Positions 24,844 through 33,504 of a stretch of DNA of 64,000 nt are shown piece after piece; within the stretch, counting starts at the first letter, position 1, and every line of letters starts with the position of its first letter. The translations under genes and the position numbers were made by a program. The notes beneath the pieces were generated by a model. The model did no database searches. It was given only the letters and a program-made list of their open reading frames with translations, and was not told the DNA's origin. Origin of the DNA: DASSUW01 sp963740605 (GTDB lineage Bacteria > Actinomycetota > Thermoleophilia > Solirubrobacterales > Solirubrobacteraceae); NCBI GenBank assembly GCA_963740605.1, contig CAVUFC010000026.1, positions 186,001 to 250,000 of the forward strand, written 5' to 3'.

Positions 24844-26000
24844 AGCTCCGGCACCTCGATCCAGCGCCGCTCATGCCATGAGCGCAGGCCGAGCTCAGAC
24901 AGCTGCACCCCGCGCGCGCCCGCGTGGAAGTCCCACGGGAACGGCTCGTCGAGCGCGACGTGGCGAAGGAACTGCTCCCACTGCACCTTGAACGCGTTGT
25001 CGGGCTCGTCGGCCGGGACGTCGATCCAGGCCGCGCGGTGGTCGATCGGGTCCGGGAGGTCCGGGTTCCAGATCGCCCGCGGCGTCGCCGCCCCCGGCTG
25101 CAGGCGGCAGTCGCGCAGGCCGGCGACCGCGCTCCCCTCCGTGCCGTCGACCTGCAGCTCGAACAGCTCGCCGCGGTCGACACGCACGCACCACGACGAG
25201 TTCATCTGCGCGATCGCGCCGCCGGCCAGCTCGAAGATCGCGTAGGCCGCGTCCTCGGCGGTCGCGTCATACGGCGCGCCCTGCTCGTCACGGCGGGCGG
25301 GGAGGTGCGTGGCGCCGTAGGCGAACACGCCGTGGACGTCGCCGAACAGCTCGTCGAGGACGTAGCGCCAGTGGGCGAACATGTCGGCGATGATCCCGCC
25401 GCCGTCCTGCGCTCGGTAGTTCCACGACGGCCGCTGCGGCGCCGGGTCGGGGCCGGGGAACACCCAGTAGCCGAACTCGCCGCGCACGCTCAGCACGCGC
25501 CCGAGCGCGCCGCTGTCAAGCACGCGCTTGAGCGTCCGGATGCCGGGGAGGAAGAGCTTGTCCTGCACGACGCCGTGCTTGATGCCGGCCGCATCGGCCG
25601 CGCGCGCGAGGGCGAGCGCCGCGTCGAGGTCCTCGGTCAGCGGCTTCTCGCAGTACACGTGCTTGCCGGCCTCGATCGCCGCGCGCACGCATTCCTCGCG
25701 GCGGCTCGTGACCTGGGCGTCGAAGTAGACGTCGGCGCTCTCGACCGCTTGCGTGAGGTCGGTCGTGTACTCGAGCTCGTGCGGCTCGGCGAGCGCGGCC
25801 AGCTTGCGGTCGTCGCGGCCGACCAGCGTCGGCACCGGCCACAGCGTCTCGCCCGGGCCGACCGCGATCCCGCCCTGCTCGCGGATCGCCAGGATCGAGC
25901 GCAGCAGGTGCTGGTTGGTCCCCATCCGCCCGGTCACGCCGTTCATCGCGACCCGGATCGTGCGGCGGCCCGTCGTCGCTTCAGGGAAAACGTTTGCCAC
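24840..26000 (-). CDS. Gfo/Idh/MocA-family oxidoreductase, first gene of the DUF993 operon
   Basis: 386 residues. Rossmann opening IRVAMNGVTGRMG, EKP motif HVYCEKPLTEDL, and the barrel-like face WNYRAQDGGGIIADMFAHW. The only start keeping the first beta strand is GTG 26000. It lies inside a LacI-type operator, lacks a ribosome site, and is seven bases after a -10-like TAGCCT, so a leaderless message beginning at the GTG is likely. Expected to oxidise a polyol or sugar acid before DUF993 and the isomerase act. Confidence 0.85.
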   Translation of the reverse strand: MANVFPEATTGRRTIRVAMNGVTGRMGTNQHLLRSILAIREQGGIAVGPGETLWPVPTLVGRDDRKLAALAEPHELEYTTDLTQAVESADVYFDAQVTSRREECVRAAIEAGKHVYCEKPLTEDLDAALALARAADAAGIKHGVVQDKLFLPGIRTLKRVLDSGALGRVLSVRGEFGYWVFPGPDPAPQRPSWNYRAQDGGGIIADMFAHWRYVLDELFGDVHGVFAYGATHLPARRDEQGAPYDATAEDAAYAIFELAGGAIAQMNSSWCVRVDRGELFELQVDGTEGSAVAGLRDCRLQPGAATPRAIWNPDLPDPIDHRAAWIDVPADEPDNAFKVQWEQFLRHVALDEPFPWDFHAGARGVQLSELGLRSWHERRWIEVPEL

Positions 26001-26035
26001 GCGGCAAGGCTAGCGCCTGGCCGGAGCCGCGGCAA
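25984..26035 (-). promoter_or_regulatory. Leaderless promoter with LacI-type operator over the start codon
   Basis: Minus strand: TTGCCG (26035-26030), 17-base spacer, TAGCCT (26012-26007), then TGGCAAACGTTTTCCC (25999-25984), a LacI-type operator with central CG. Transcription would start at or near the GTG at 26000. The TAG of the -10 is also the stop codon of the upstream aminotransferase. The operator shares half-site TGGCAAAC with the one at 20749-20764, so one LacI protein may serve both. Confidence 0.62.
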
Positions 26036-27152
26036 GCCGCGCGGCCGCCTCGTCGATCACCTCGGTGCGCTTGCAGAACGCGAAGCGCACGAGCGAGCGA
26101 CCGGCGTCGGGGTCGTCGTAGAAGACGACGGTGGGGATCGCGACCACGCCCGCGCGCTCCGGCAGCTCGCGGCAGAACTCGATCCCGTCGCGGTCGATCT
26201 GCGCGTTGACGAAGTAGGTGCCGGCGGGGCGGATCGGCCGCAGCCCGGCCGCTTCGAGGCCCGCAGTGAGGTGGTCGCGCTTGGCGCGGAACGCCTCGGT
26301 CAGGTCCGCGTAGAAGTCGTCGCCGAGCGCCAGCGCGGCGGCGCCCGCGTGCTGGAAGGGCGTCGCGCCCGAGAACGACAGGAACTGCTTCGCGGCGCGC
26401 ACGCCGGCCACCAGGTGCGGCGCTCCGCTCGCCCAGCCGACCTTCCAGCCGGTGACCGAGAACGTCTTGCCGAGCGAGGAGATCGCCACCGTGCGCTCGG
26501 CCATTCCGGGCAGCGTCGCCAGCGGCACGTGCTCGCCGTCGAACACGAGGTGCTCGTACACCTCGTCGGTGATCGCGGCGAGGTCGCGCTCGCGGCAGAC
26601 GTCCGCGACGCGCTCGAGCTCCGCGCGGGAGAACACCTTGCCGGTCGGGTTGTGCGGCGAGTTGAGCAGCACGAGCTTGGTGCGCCGGGTGACGGCCGCG
26701 CGCAGCTGGTCGGGGTCGAACGCCCAGTCGGGCGGTCGCAGCGTCACGACCCGCCTGCGTGCGCCGGCCATCGCGATGCCCGCGGCGTAGGAGTCGTACA
26801 GCGGCTCGAACACGATCACCTCGTCGCCGTCGTCGAGCAGGCCGAGCAGCGCGGCGCTGATCGCCTCCGTCGCGCCGAACGTGACCTGCACACCGGCCTC
26901 GGGGTCGACCGTCAACCCATAGAAGCGCTGCTGGTGCGCGGCGATCGCCTCGCACAACGCGGGCACGCCGGCCAGCGGGGCGTACTGGTTGTGACCGGCA
27001 CGCATCGCCGCGGCGGCCGCCTCGAGCACCTCGGCCGGCCCGTCCTCGTCGGGGAACCCCTGGCCGAGGTTGATCGACCCGGTGCGCACGGCGAGCGCCG
27101 ACATCTCGGTGAAGATCGTCGTCCCGAAGTCGGAGAGGCGCGCGGAGATCAC
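26010..27152 (-). CDS. Class I/II PLP aminotransferase (DapC/kynurenine-aminotransferase-like)
   Basis: 380 residues. Fold type I enzyme: substrate/cofactor loop NSPHNPTGKVFS (164-175), aspartate in AITDEVYEHLVFDG, Schiff-base lysine K229 in SSLGKTFSVTGWKVGW, and a C-terminal arginine in LVRFAFCK that binds the substrate carboxylate. Closest groups are N-succinyldiaminopimelate, methionine and kynurenine aminotransferases. Start GTG 27152 gives the usual SDFGTTIFTEMSALA opening. Divergent from the HpcH-type aldolase 20 bases away. Confidence 0.88.
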   Translation of the reverse strand: MISARLSDFGTTIFTEMSALAVRTGSINLGQGFPDEDGPAEVLEAAAAAMRAGHNQYAPLAGVPALCEAIAAHQQRFYGLTVDPEAGVQVTFGATEAISAALLGLLDDGDEVIVFEPLYDSYAAGIAMAGARRRVVTLRPPDWAFDPDQLRAAVTRRTKLVLLNSPHNPTGKVFSRAELERVADVCRERDLAAITDEVYEHLVFDGEHVPLATLPGMAERTVAISSLGKTFSVTGWKVGWASGAPHLVAGVRAAKQFLSFSGATPFQHAGAAALALGDDFYADLTEAFRAKRDHLTAGLEAAGLRPIRPAGTYFVNAQIDRDGIEFCRELPERAGVVAIPTVVFYDDPDAGRSLVRFAFCKRTEVIDEAAARLAAAPARR

Positions 27153-27172
27153 GAGCGGCAGACTAGGCGGTC

Positions 27173-27931
27173 ATGACCTACACCGGCCTCCGACAGCAGC
27201 TGCGGCGGCGCGAGCCGCTGGCGGTCGCCTTCCTCGACCTCGGCTCGCCTGTGAGCGCCGAGGTGACCGCGACGAGCGGGTTCGACGCGGTCGTCGTCGA
27301 CCTCGAGCACGGGGCCGGCGGCGAGGATGCCGCGCGGGCGCAGATCGCCGCCGCGGGCGCGCACGCCGCGGTGATCGTCCGGGTGCCCGACGGGCCATCG
27401 CAAGCCGGCCGCATGCTCGACGCGGGCGCCGACGGCGTGATCGTGCCGCAGGTCGGCTCGCCCGCCGAGGCGGAGGCCGCGGGGCGGGCGGTCCGCTACG
27501 CCGGCGCCGGTCGCGGGATCTCGCCGTTCTCGCGCGGCAACCGCTTCGGTGCCGCCGGTGCCGAGTTCCGCGCGCGCGCCGACGAGCGCATCGCCTGCAT
27601 CGTTCAGATCGAGCGGGCGAGCGCGCTCGAGACCGTCGAGGAGATCGCCGCGCTCGCTGAGGTCGACGCCCTGCTGATGGGTCCGGCCGACCTCTCCAAC
27701 GACCTCGGCTGCCCTCTCGACCTCGCCTGCGCGGAGCTTCAGGACGCGGCGCGCCGGATCGGCGCCGCCGCGGCGCGGCACGACAAGACCGCCGCGCTGC
27801 ACCTCGCGAACGCCGAGCAAGCCGCCGGTTTCCGGGAATTCGGCTTCACCACCTTCTCGTGCACGTTCGAGAGCGCCGTCCTCGCCGCGGGCTCCGCCGC
27901 AGCAGCGCGTGCCCTTCGATCATCTGAGTGA
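27173..27931 (+). CDS. HpcH/HpaI-family aldolase
   Basis: 252 residues. Class II pyruvate-type aldolase barrel: FDAVVVDLEHGAG, LDAGADGVIVPQVGSPAEAE, metal glutamate in IVQIERASALE and aspartate in MGPADLSNDLG. Cleaves 2-keto-4-hydroxy acids to pyruvate and an aldehyde, or runs as a citramalyl/malyl-CoA-type lyase. No linked catabolic genes on its strand; it stands between a divergent aminotransferase and a convergent LacI gene. The 80 bases after its stop show no clear terminator. Confidence 0.86.
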   Translation: MTYTGLRQQLRRREPLAVAFLDLGSPVSAEVTATSGFDAVVVDLEHGAGGEDAARAQIAAAGAHAAVIVRVPDGPSQAGRMLDAGADGVIVPQVGSPAEAEAAGRAVRYAGAGRGISPFSRGNRFGAAGAEFRARADERIACIVQIERASALETVEEIAALAEVDALLMGPADLSNDLGCPLDLACAELQDAARRIGAAAARHDKTAALHLANAEQAAGFREFGFTTFSCTFESAVLAAGSAAAARALRSSE

Positions 27932-28012
27932 CCGCCTGGCACCACCGGCGAACTGCGGCTGGGCAGGGCGGCTGATGTTTCGGCCGGCTTGGTGTCGCCG
28001 CGAGGTGACGAA

Positions 28013-29023
28013 TCACGCGGCGGTGGAGGCCCTCACACGTAGAACGGCAGGCGTGATCTGCGGTCCGGCGGGCTGATCGCCGGCCAGCAGCTCGATCAGC
28101 ATCTCGACCGCCGCGGCGCCCTGGAGGTCGGGCTGGAGGTCGATCGCGGTGACGGGCGGGTCGGCGTCGCGGGCCTGGGGGCTGTCGACGGCCGCGGCGA
28201 CGCGCAGGTCGGCCGGCACGCGCAGGTCGCGCTCGCGGGCCGCGCGCAGGACGCCGGGCGTGTAGCGCTCGGCCTGGGCGACGATCGCGTCGGGCCGGTC
28301 GCGGTCGAGCAGCCGGCCGGCGGCCTCGTAGGCGCTGCGCTCCTGGGCGCGCATGCTGGCCTTCTCGACCATCGGCTCGCGACCGTTGTCGGCGCACCAG
28401 TCGCGGTACGCGCGCGCCGTCTCGTCGGCCCACGCCCAGCCGCCGGTCGAGGCGAGCAGCGCGATCCGGCTCGCGCCCGCCGACGCGAGCTCGTCGAGCA
28501 GCCGGCGCGTGTTGCCCTCGTTGTCGCAGCGCACGACCCACGGGTGGTCGGGCCGGCCGGGATCGCGCTCGACCGTGACGACCGGCAGGTCGAGCACGGA
28601 GAAGAGCCCGACGCGCGGGTCGTCGTGCGCCGGATCGCAGACGACGCCGCCGTCGACGCCGAGATCGTGCAGGTCGTCGACGTCCCGCAGCGGCGGAGTG
28701 AGAAGCACCGGGTGTCCGCGGACGAACGCCGCGCGCGCGGCCGACCCCGCGAGGTGCATGTAGTAGTCGAGCGCGAGCATCTCGTCGCGGGCGATGTCGG
28801 GCTCGACGAACGGGAGCAGCAGCGCGATCGCCCCGCTCCGGCCGGAGCGCAGCCGGCGGGCGGTGCGGTCCGGCCGGTAGCCGAGTTGCCGGGCCGTCGC
28901 GGCGACCCGCTCGCGCGTGGCGGGGTCCACGCGGCCCTTGCCGTTGAGCGCGTGCGAGACCGTGGTCGGCGAGAGACCGACCGCGGCCGCGACGTCGCGG
29001 ATCGTGATGCGGGCGTTGCTCAT
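28013..29023 (-). CDS. LacI-family transcriptional regulator of the APC-permease operon
   Basis: 336 residues. Helix-turn-helix TIRDVAAAVGLSPTTVSHAL, hinge YRPDRTARRLRSGRSGAI, then a type 1 periplasmic-binding-like domain with an effector region less conserved than usual (HDDPRVGLFSVLDLPVV). Its promoter reads TTGGCA-18-TAGCGT; the -35 overlaps the perfect palindrome at 29058-29073, so autorepression is expected. TSS would be about three bases before the ATG, nearly leaderless. Divergent from the APC permease, its likely target. Confidence 0.9.
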   Translation of the reverse strand: MSNARITIRDVAAAVGLSPTTVSHALNGKGRVDPATRERVAATARQLGYRPDRTARRLRSGRSGAIALLLPFVEPDIARDEMLALDYYMHLAGSAARAAFVRGHPVLLTPPLRDVDDLHDLGVDGGVVCDPAHDDPRVGLFSVLDLPVVTVERDPGRPDHPWVVRCDNEGNTRRLLDELASAGASRIALLASTGGWAWADETARAYRDWCADNGREPMVEKASMRAQERSAYEAAGRLLDRDRPDAIVAQAERYTPGVLRAARERDLRVPADLRVAAAVDSPQARDADPPVTAIDLQPDLQGAAAVEMLIELLAGDQPAGPQITPAVLRVRASTAA

Positions 29024-29032
29024 CGCACAGGG

Positions 29033-29080
29033 ACGCTAACCGAACTCGAGCTTGACTGCCAAATCGATTTGGCCTACGGT
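29033..29080. promoter_or_regulatory. Divergent promoters sharing one perfect LacI-type operator
   Basis: Plus strand: TTGACT (29052-29057), 17-base spacer, TACGGT (29075-29080). The spacer is almost entirely the 16-bp perfect palindrome GCCAAATCGATTTGGC (29058-29073). Minus strand: TTGGCA (29062-29057), 18 bases, TAGCGT (29038-29033), serving the LacI gene. A repressor bound to the palindrome would block both promoters at once. Confidence 0.78.
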
Positions 29081-29130
29081 GTCGCTCGCCGCTCAGATGG
29101 CGGTCAGCGAACGAGAGGGGAGCATCCGCA

Positions 29131-30572
29131 ATGGCCACCGCCACCGCGCCGGCGCACCGCGAGACCGCAGGCGCCGAGACGCCGACGCTCAAGCGCGACT
29201 TCACGCTCTGGTCGGCGTTCTCGCTGGCCTTCGCGTACATCTCCCCGATCGTCGCCACCTACGGCGTGTTCGCGCTGGCGCTCCCGCTCGTCGGTCCCGG
29301 TTATTGGCTGCTGATCCCGATTGCGGTCGTGGGCCAGCTGCTGGTCGCGCTGGTGCTGGGGGAGGTCGCCTCCCGGCATCCGCTCGAGGGCAGCCTGTAC
29401 GCCTGGGCCGGGCGTCTGCTCGGCCCCGCCTACGGGGTGGTTCACCGGCTGGGCATACATGTGGACCGTCCTGATCGCGCTCGTCACGGTCGCGGTCGGC
29501 GCCACCCAGTTCTGGGGCGCGGCGCTGAACATCGACGTCGGCGCCAAGTCTTCGCTGATCATCGGCTCCGGTGATCGTGCTCGCGTTCGCGACCGCGTCG
29601 AACCTGCTCTCCCGCAGGGTGCTGCGCGTAATGATCGCGCTCATCATCTGCGCCGAGGTGATCGGGTCGGTCGGCCTCGGCATCACGCTGTTGTTCTTCT
29701 ATGACGTCAACCCGATGAGCGTCGTGTTCGACAACGGCGTGGGTGGGAGCGGCAGCTGGACGATGAGCGCCGTGCTGCTCGGCGTCGGCTTCGCAGGCTG
29801 GTCGTTCCTCGGCTTCGAGAGCTCGGGCGCGATCGGCGAGGAGATCCAGGACGCCCCGCGCAACGTGCCGAAGGCGCTGCGCTACTCGCTGCTGGCGATC
29901 GCTGCGATCGTGATGTTCTCGACGCTGTCGCTGATCCTCGCGGTCCCGGACCTCGGCGCCGTGCTGTCCGGCGACGAGGTCGACCCGGTCGGCGCCGCGC
30001 TCGCCGCGCACCTCGGCGAGACCGTCACGCGCCTCGCCTTCGCCGTCTTCGCCGTCGGCTTCACCGCGTGCGTGCTCGGCCTGCAGACGGGGCTCTCGCG
30101 CGTGATCTGGGCGTTCGCTCGCGATCGTGCGCTCCCCGCGTCGCGATGGCTGAGCAAGCTGACCGACGGAGAGAGGATCCCCGCCCGCGCGGTGGCGGTC
30201 ACCGCCGTGCTGCCGCTGCCGATCTTCCTGCTCACCGGCTCGCAGGTGTACGCGGTCCTCGTCGGGTACACGATCGGCGGCTGGTACCTCACGTTCGCGC
30301 TCGTGCTGCTGGCGGCGCTGATCGCCCGCTCGCGTGGCACGTGGGAGAACGGCCCGTTCACGCTCGGTGCGTGGTCGCTGCCGATTGGTATCGCCGCGCT
30401 CGTGTGGGCCGTGTTCGAGACCGTCAATGTCGCCTGGCCGCGCGCGCTCGTCAGCGGCCCCGACTGGTACCTGCAGTGGGCCGTCGTGCTCGTCGTGGCG
30501 CTGCTCGCCGTGGTCGGCTGGGTCGTCTACGCGGGAGTCCGGAGCCGGATCGTGCCCTACGAGGAGAGCTGA
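29131..30572 (+). pseudogene. APC-family amino acid/polyamine permease with two frameshifts
   Basis: Joined across three frames, the product is a normal APC permease of about 480 residues with 12 helices: TLWSAFSLAFAYISPIVATY first, GWFTGWAYMWTVLIALV in the next frame and GFESSGAIGEEIQDAPRNVP in the third. The first break is one extra G in the run at 29434-29437 (TACGGGGTGG); the second an extra C at 29568-29569. Each removal restores family sequence. Ribosome site GAGGGGAG and a repressed promoter are intact. With a broken gene just downstream I favour real decay, but single-base sequencing errors could explain these two. It would import an amino acid or amine. Confidence 0.8.
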
Positions 30573-31580
30573 TGTACGAGTGGCCGCGCGTCGACGAGGC
30601 GGCGATGCTGGCGGACCGCCGCGCCCGCGTCGCCGCCGTCATGCAGAAGGAGCGGCTGGACGCGCTGCTCCTCTCCGGCTTCGACAACATCCGCTACGCG
30701 ACCGGGTTCCGCGCCAACCTCACGTATGACTCCAACTACGAGTGGTACGCGGCGCTGCTGGACAAGGACCTCGCCGGGACGCTGCTGGCCTGCGACATCG
30801 GCGACGCCATCGATGGGCCGGTGCCCGGCAACGCCACGATCACCCGCCGGGTCGGGGCGCCGTCATGGCAGGCCGCGTGGGCGCAGCCGCGCACGTACGC
30901 GCAGCTCCTCGAGCAGGAGCTGCGCGGCGCCCGCCGCGTCGGCGTCGACGTCCTCCAGTTCGACGTCGCCGATGCGCTGCGCCAGCAAGGCGTCAAGCTC
31001 GTCCCGGTCGCGCCGGCGCTCCTGCGGCAGCGGATGGTCAAGACCGCCGACGAGATCCGGCTCGTCGAGGCGTCGTGCGAGCTGGCTGCCGACGGGCCGG
31101 CGGGTGTGGGCGGGCGACACGTTCTTCGTCGACTACGGCGTGTACGGCGCGGGCGGCTACGCGTCGGACTTCTGCCGCACGCATGTCGCCGAGACGGCGC
31201 CGCCGCAGGTGCGCGACGCCCACCGAACACTGCGGGAGGCGCTGGCGGAGGGCGAGGCGATGGCCCGCCCCGGCGTGCGCGGCTCCGAGGTCGCGGCCGC
31301 CGTCAACGCCGCGCTGCAACGAGAAGGCCTCCCGCCGACCTCGTACGCGATGGGCCACGGCATCGGGCTGCGGCTCGTCGAGCCCCCGAGCCTGTTCCGG
31401 CCCGAGAGAATGGACGCCGATGAGACGCTCGCCGAGGGGATGACCATCTGCATCGAGCCGTCGACCGCCGTCGAGGTCGGCGGCGAGGTCGTCGGGCTCA
31501 AGGAGGAGGAGCAATACGTGGTGACCGAGACCGGCCTGCGCCAACTGACGAAGACAGCCGTGGACGGAGGAACGACATGA
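30572..31580 (+). pseudogene. M24 (Xaa-Pro aminopeptidase/creatinase-like) metallopeptidase, internally deleted and frameshifted
   Basis: The first 170 codons encode a normal creatinase N-terminal domain (RLDALLLSGFDNIRYATGF) up to KTADEIRLVEASCELAA. The frame then changes near 31090-31105 and resumes at WAGDTFFVDYG. About 60-70 residues that normally lie between (first half of the pita-bread domain) are gone. All metal ligands remain in the second part: Asp in FVDYG and YASDFCRTH, His in YAMGHGIGL, Glu in CIEPSTAV and KEEEQYVV. It overlaps the permease by TGATG and the ureohydrolase by ATGA. A functional enzyme is unlikely; the intact family cleaves X-Pro or creatine-like amides. Confidence 0.8.
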
Positions 31581-32548
31581 GCGTCGAGGCAGGCGGATTT
31601 GCCTCCATCACCAGCGGCGTCATCTCGATGCTCGGCGCGCCGCACGTGCCGACCAGCGAGCTGGCCGGGAGCGACGCCGGCGCCGCGTTCCTCGGCTTCC
31701 CCTACGACGGTGCCAATGCCGCGATCGAGCGCCCCGGGTCGGCGAACGGGCCGCGCGGCCTGCGGATCGCCTCGAACATGTGCTTCCCGTGGTCGTTCGA
31801 ATGGGACATCGACCTGTTCGAGACGTACGGGCTCGTCGACTGCGGTGACAGCCCGCTCGCGATCGGCAACGTCGTCCGGACCCACGAGCTCGTCCAGGCG
31901 GAGATCCGCACGATCCTCGAGGCCGGGGCGATCCCGATCACGATCGGCGGCGACCACTCGCTGTGCATCCCCGGCGCCCGCGCGCTGTCAGAGCACCTCG
32001 GGCCGGACCGCAAGATGGGCTACCTGCAGATCGACGCCCACCTCGACGCGGGGACCGACGTCGGCGGCGAGCTGCAGACCAACTGCAACGGGCTCGTGCG
32101 CGCCTGGGAGCTGCCGAACCTGAGCGCGGACAACATGGCGATCATCGGCATCCGCGGCACGATCAACGTCCGCGAGTGGTGGACCGCGGCGCGCGACCGG
32201 GGCATCACCGTCTACCCGATGCACACGGTCCGCGAGCGCGGGTTCGACGCGGTCGTCACCGAGGCGCTGGACCGCGTGTGGGACGGCGTCGACGGCGTGT
32301 ACGTCACGTTCGACACCGACTCGATCGACTCCGCGTTCGCCCCCGGCACGACCGGCCCGGAGCCCGGCGGCTTCACGGGCGAGGAGATCATCCGGCTCGG
32401 CAAGCTGGTCGGCGAGCGTGGCCTGACCGCCGTCGACAACGTCGAGCTGTGCCCGGTCTACGACCCGAGCGGCGTCACCGCCCGGCTCGTCTGGGAGGTC
32501 CTGTCGCAGATGCTCTACGCCCACGCCCGAGCCCGCCTCGGCGCATGA
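31577..32548 (+). CDS. Arginase/agmatinase-family ureohydrolase
   Basis: 323 residues. Binuclear manganese motifs are complete: GGDHS with H127, DAHLD (D153, H155, D157) and the TFDTDSID region with D246 and D248, followed by FAPGTTGPEPGG. Removes urea from a guanidino compound such as agmatine, guanidinobutyrate or guanidine. Coupled by ATGA to a carbamoylase-type nitrilase gene downstream, suggesting release of ammonia from guanidino or carbamoyl amines. The Ser after D251 replaces the usual Pro of the DPAFAPG motif, a small departure. The substrate is undecided. Confidence 0.85.
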   Translation: MSVEAGGFASITSGVISMLGAPHVPTSELAGSDAGAAFLGFPYDGANAAIERPGSANGPRGLRIASNMCFPWSFEWDIDLFETYGLVDCGDSPLAIGNVVRTHELVQAEIRTILEAGAIPITIGGDHSLCIPGARALSEHLGPDRKMGYLQIDAHLDAGTDVGGELQTNCNGLVRAWELPNLSADNMAIIGIRGTINVREWWTAARDRGITVYPMHTVRERGFDAVVTEALDRVWDGVDGVYVTFDTDSIDSAFAPGTTGPEPGGFTGEEIIRLGKLVGERGLTAVDNVELCPVYDPSGVTARLVWEVLSQMLYAHARARLGA

Positions 32549-33504
32549 AGGTCCTGCGATCGATCGGCACGCCGCCGTCGCCGGCGCGAGTGGAGCCGCC
32601 GCAGCGGGCGCCGTTGCGCGTCGCCGCGGTGCAGGAGCGCTGGCATCCCGATCCGGATGAGCACAAGGCGGCGCTTGCCCACGGCGTCGCGCTCGCCGCC
32701 GCCGACGGCGCTCACCTTGTGTGCCTGCAGGAGCTCACGCTGTCGCCCTACTTCGCGGTGTCGCCCGACGGCCCCGGACCCGGGGCGGCGGCGCCGGAGG
32801 CGCTCCCCGGCGGCCCGACCGCGACGTTCGCCGCGCAGCTCGCCCGCGAGCACGGCATCCATGTCCACGCGTCGCTGTACGAGCAGACCGACGACGGCGC
32901 GCTCGGCTTCAACACCGCGATCGTCGCCGGACCTGACGGCGAGCTCGTCGCGCGCACCCGCAAGCTGCACATCCCGGAGACTGCGGGCTACCACGAGGAC
33001 CGCTGGTTCCGCGGCGGCGAGGACGCCGATCCGTTCCCGATCACGAGCATCGGCGAAGCGCAGCTCGGGTTCCCGACGTGCTGGGACCAATGGTTCCCCG
33101 AGCTCGCACGCGCGTACGCGCTGCGTGGCGCGGACGTCCTCGTCTACCCGACCGCGATCGGCTCCGAGCCCGATCACCCGGACCTCGACACGCAGCCGCT
33201 GTGGGAGAAGGTCATCACCGCCAACGGGATCGCCAACGGGCTGTTCATGGTCGCGGTCAACCGCACCGGGACCGAGGCGCCACTGCGCTTTTACGGCTCG
33301 TCGTTCATCTCCGACCCGTACGGCCGCGTGCTCGTCCAGGCGCCGCGCGACGAGTCCGCGGTGCTCGTCACCGACCTCGACCTCGACCAGCGCCGGGACT
33401 GGCTGGCGCTGTTCCCGTTGCTGCGCACGCGGCGCCCGGACGTTTATGGGCCGCTCGCGGAGCGCGGCGGTAGCGGGACGAAGCCGCTCGTGCGGCTCAC
33501 GTAG
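32545..33504 (+). CDS. Nitrilase-superfamily amidase (N-carbamoylputrescine amidase-like)
   Basis: 319 residues. Catalytic triad E63 (CLQELTLSPYF), K140 (RKLHIPE) and C179 (GFPTCWDQWFPE). The spacing and the sequence ETAGYHEDRWFRGG are those of AguB/beta-ureidopropionase relatives that split N-carbamoyl amines to amine, CO2 and ammonia. Linked with the ureohydrolase gene. Its last 61 bases are also coding on the other strand, where the DUF1295 gene ends. Confidence 0.87.
   Translation: MKVLRSIGTPPSPARVEPPQRAPLRVAAVQERWHPDPDEHKAALAHGVALAAADGAHLVCLQELTLSPYFAVSPDGPGPGAAAPEALPGGPTATFAAQLAREHGIHVHASLYEQTDDGALGFNTAIVAGPDGELVARTRKLHIPETAGYHEDRWFRGGEDADPFPITSIGEAQLGFPTCWDQWFPELARAYALRGADVLVYPTAIGSEPDHPDLDTQPLWEKVITANGIANGLFMVAVNRTGTEAPLRFYGSSFISDPYGRVLVQAPRDESAVLVTDLDLDQRRDWLALFPLLRTRRPDVYGPLAERGGSGTKPLVRLT

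Noticed and set aside
27932..28012. Terminator between the aldolase and LacI genes
   Set aside because: No stem longer than about five base pairs and no T-run could be found by eye.
29431..29575. Programmed +1 frameshifting in the APC permease
   Set aside because: Two separate one-base insertions, no slippery heptamer or stop-codon context, and the next gene is damaged as well.
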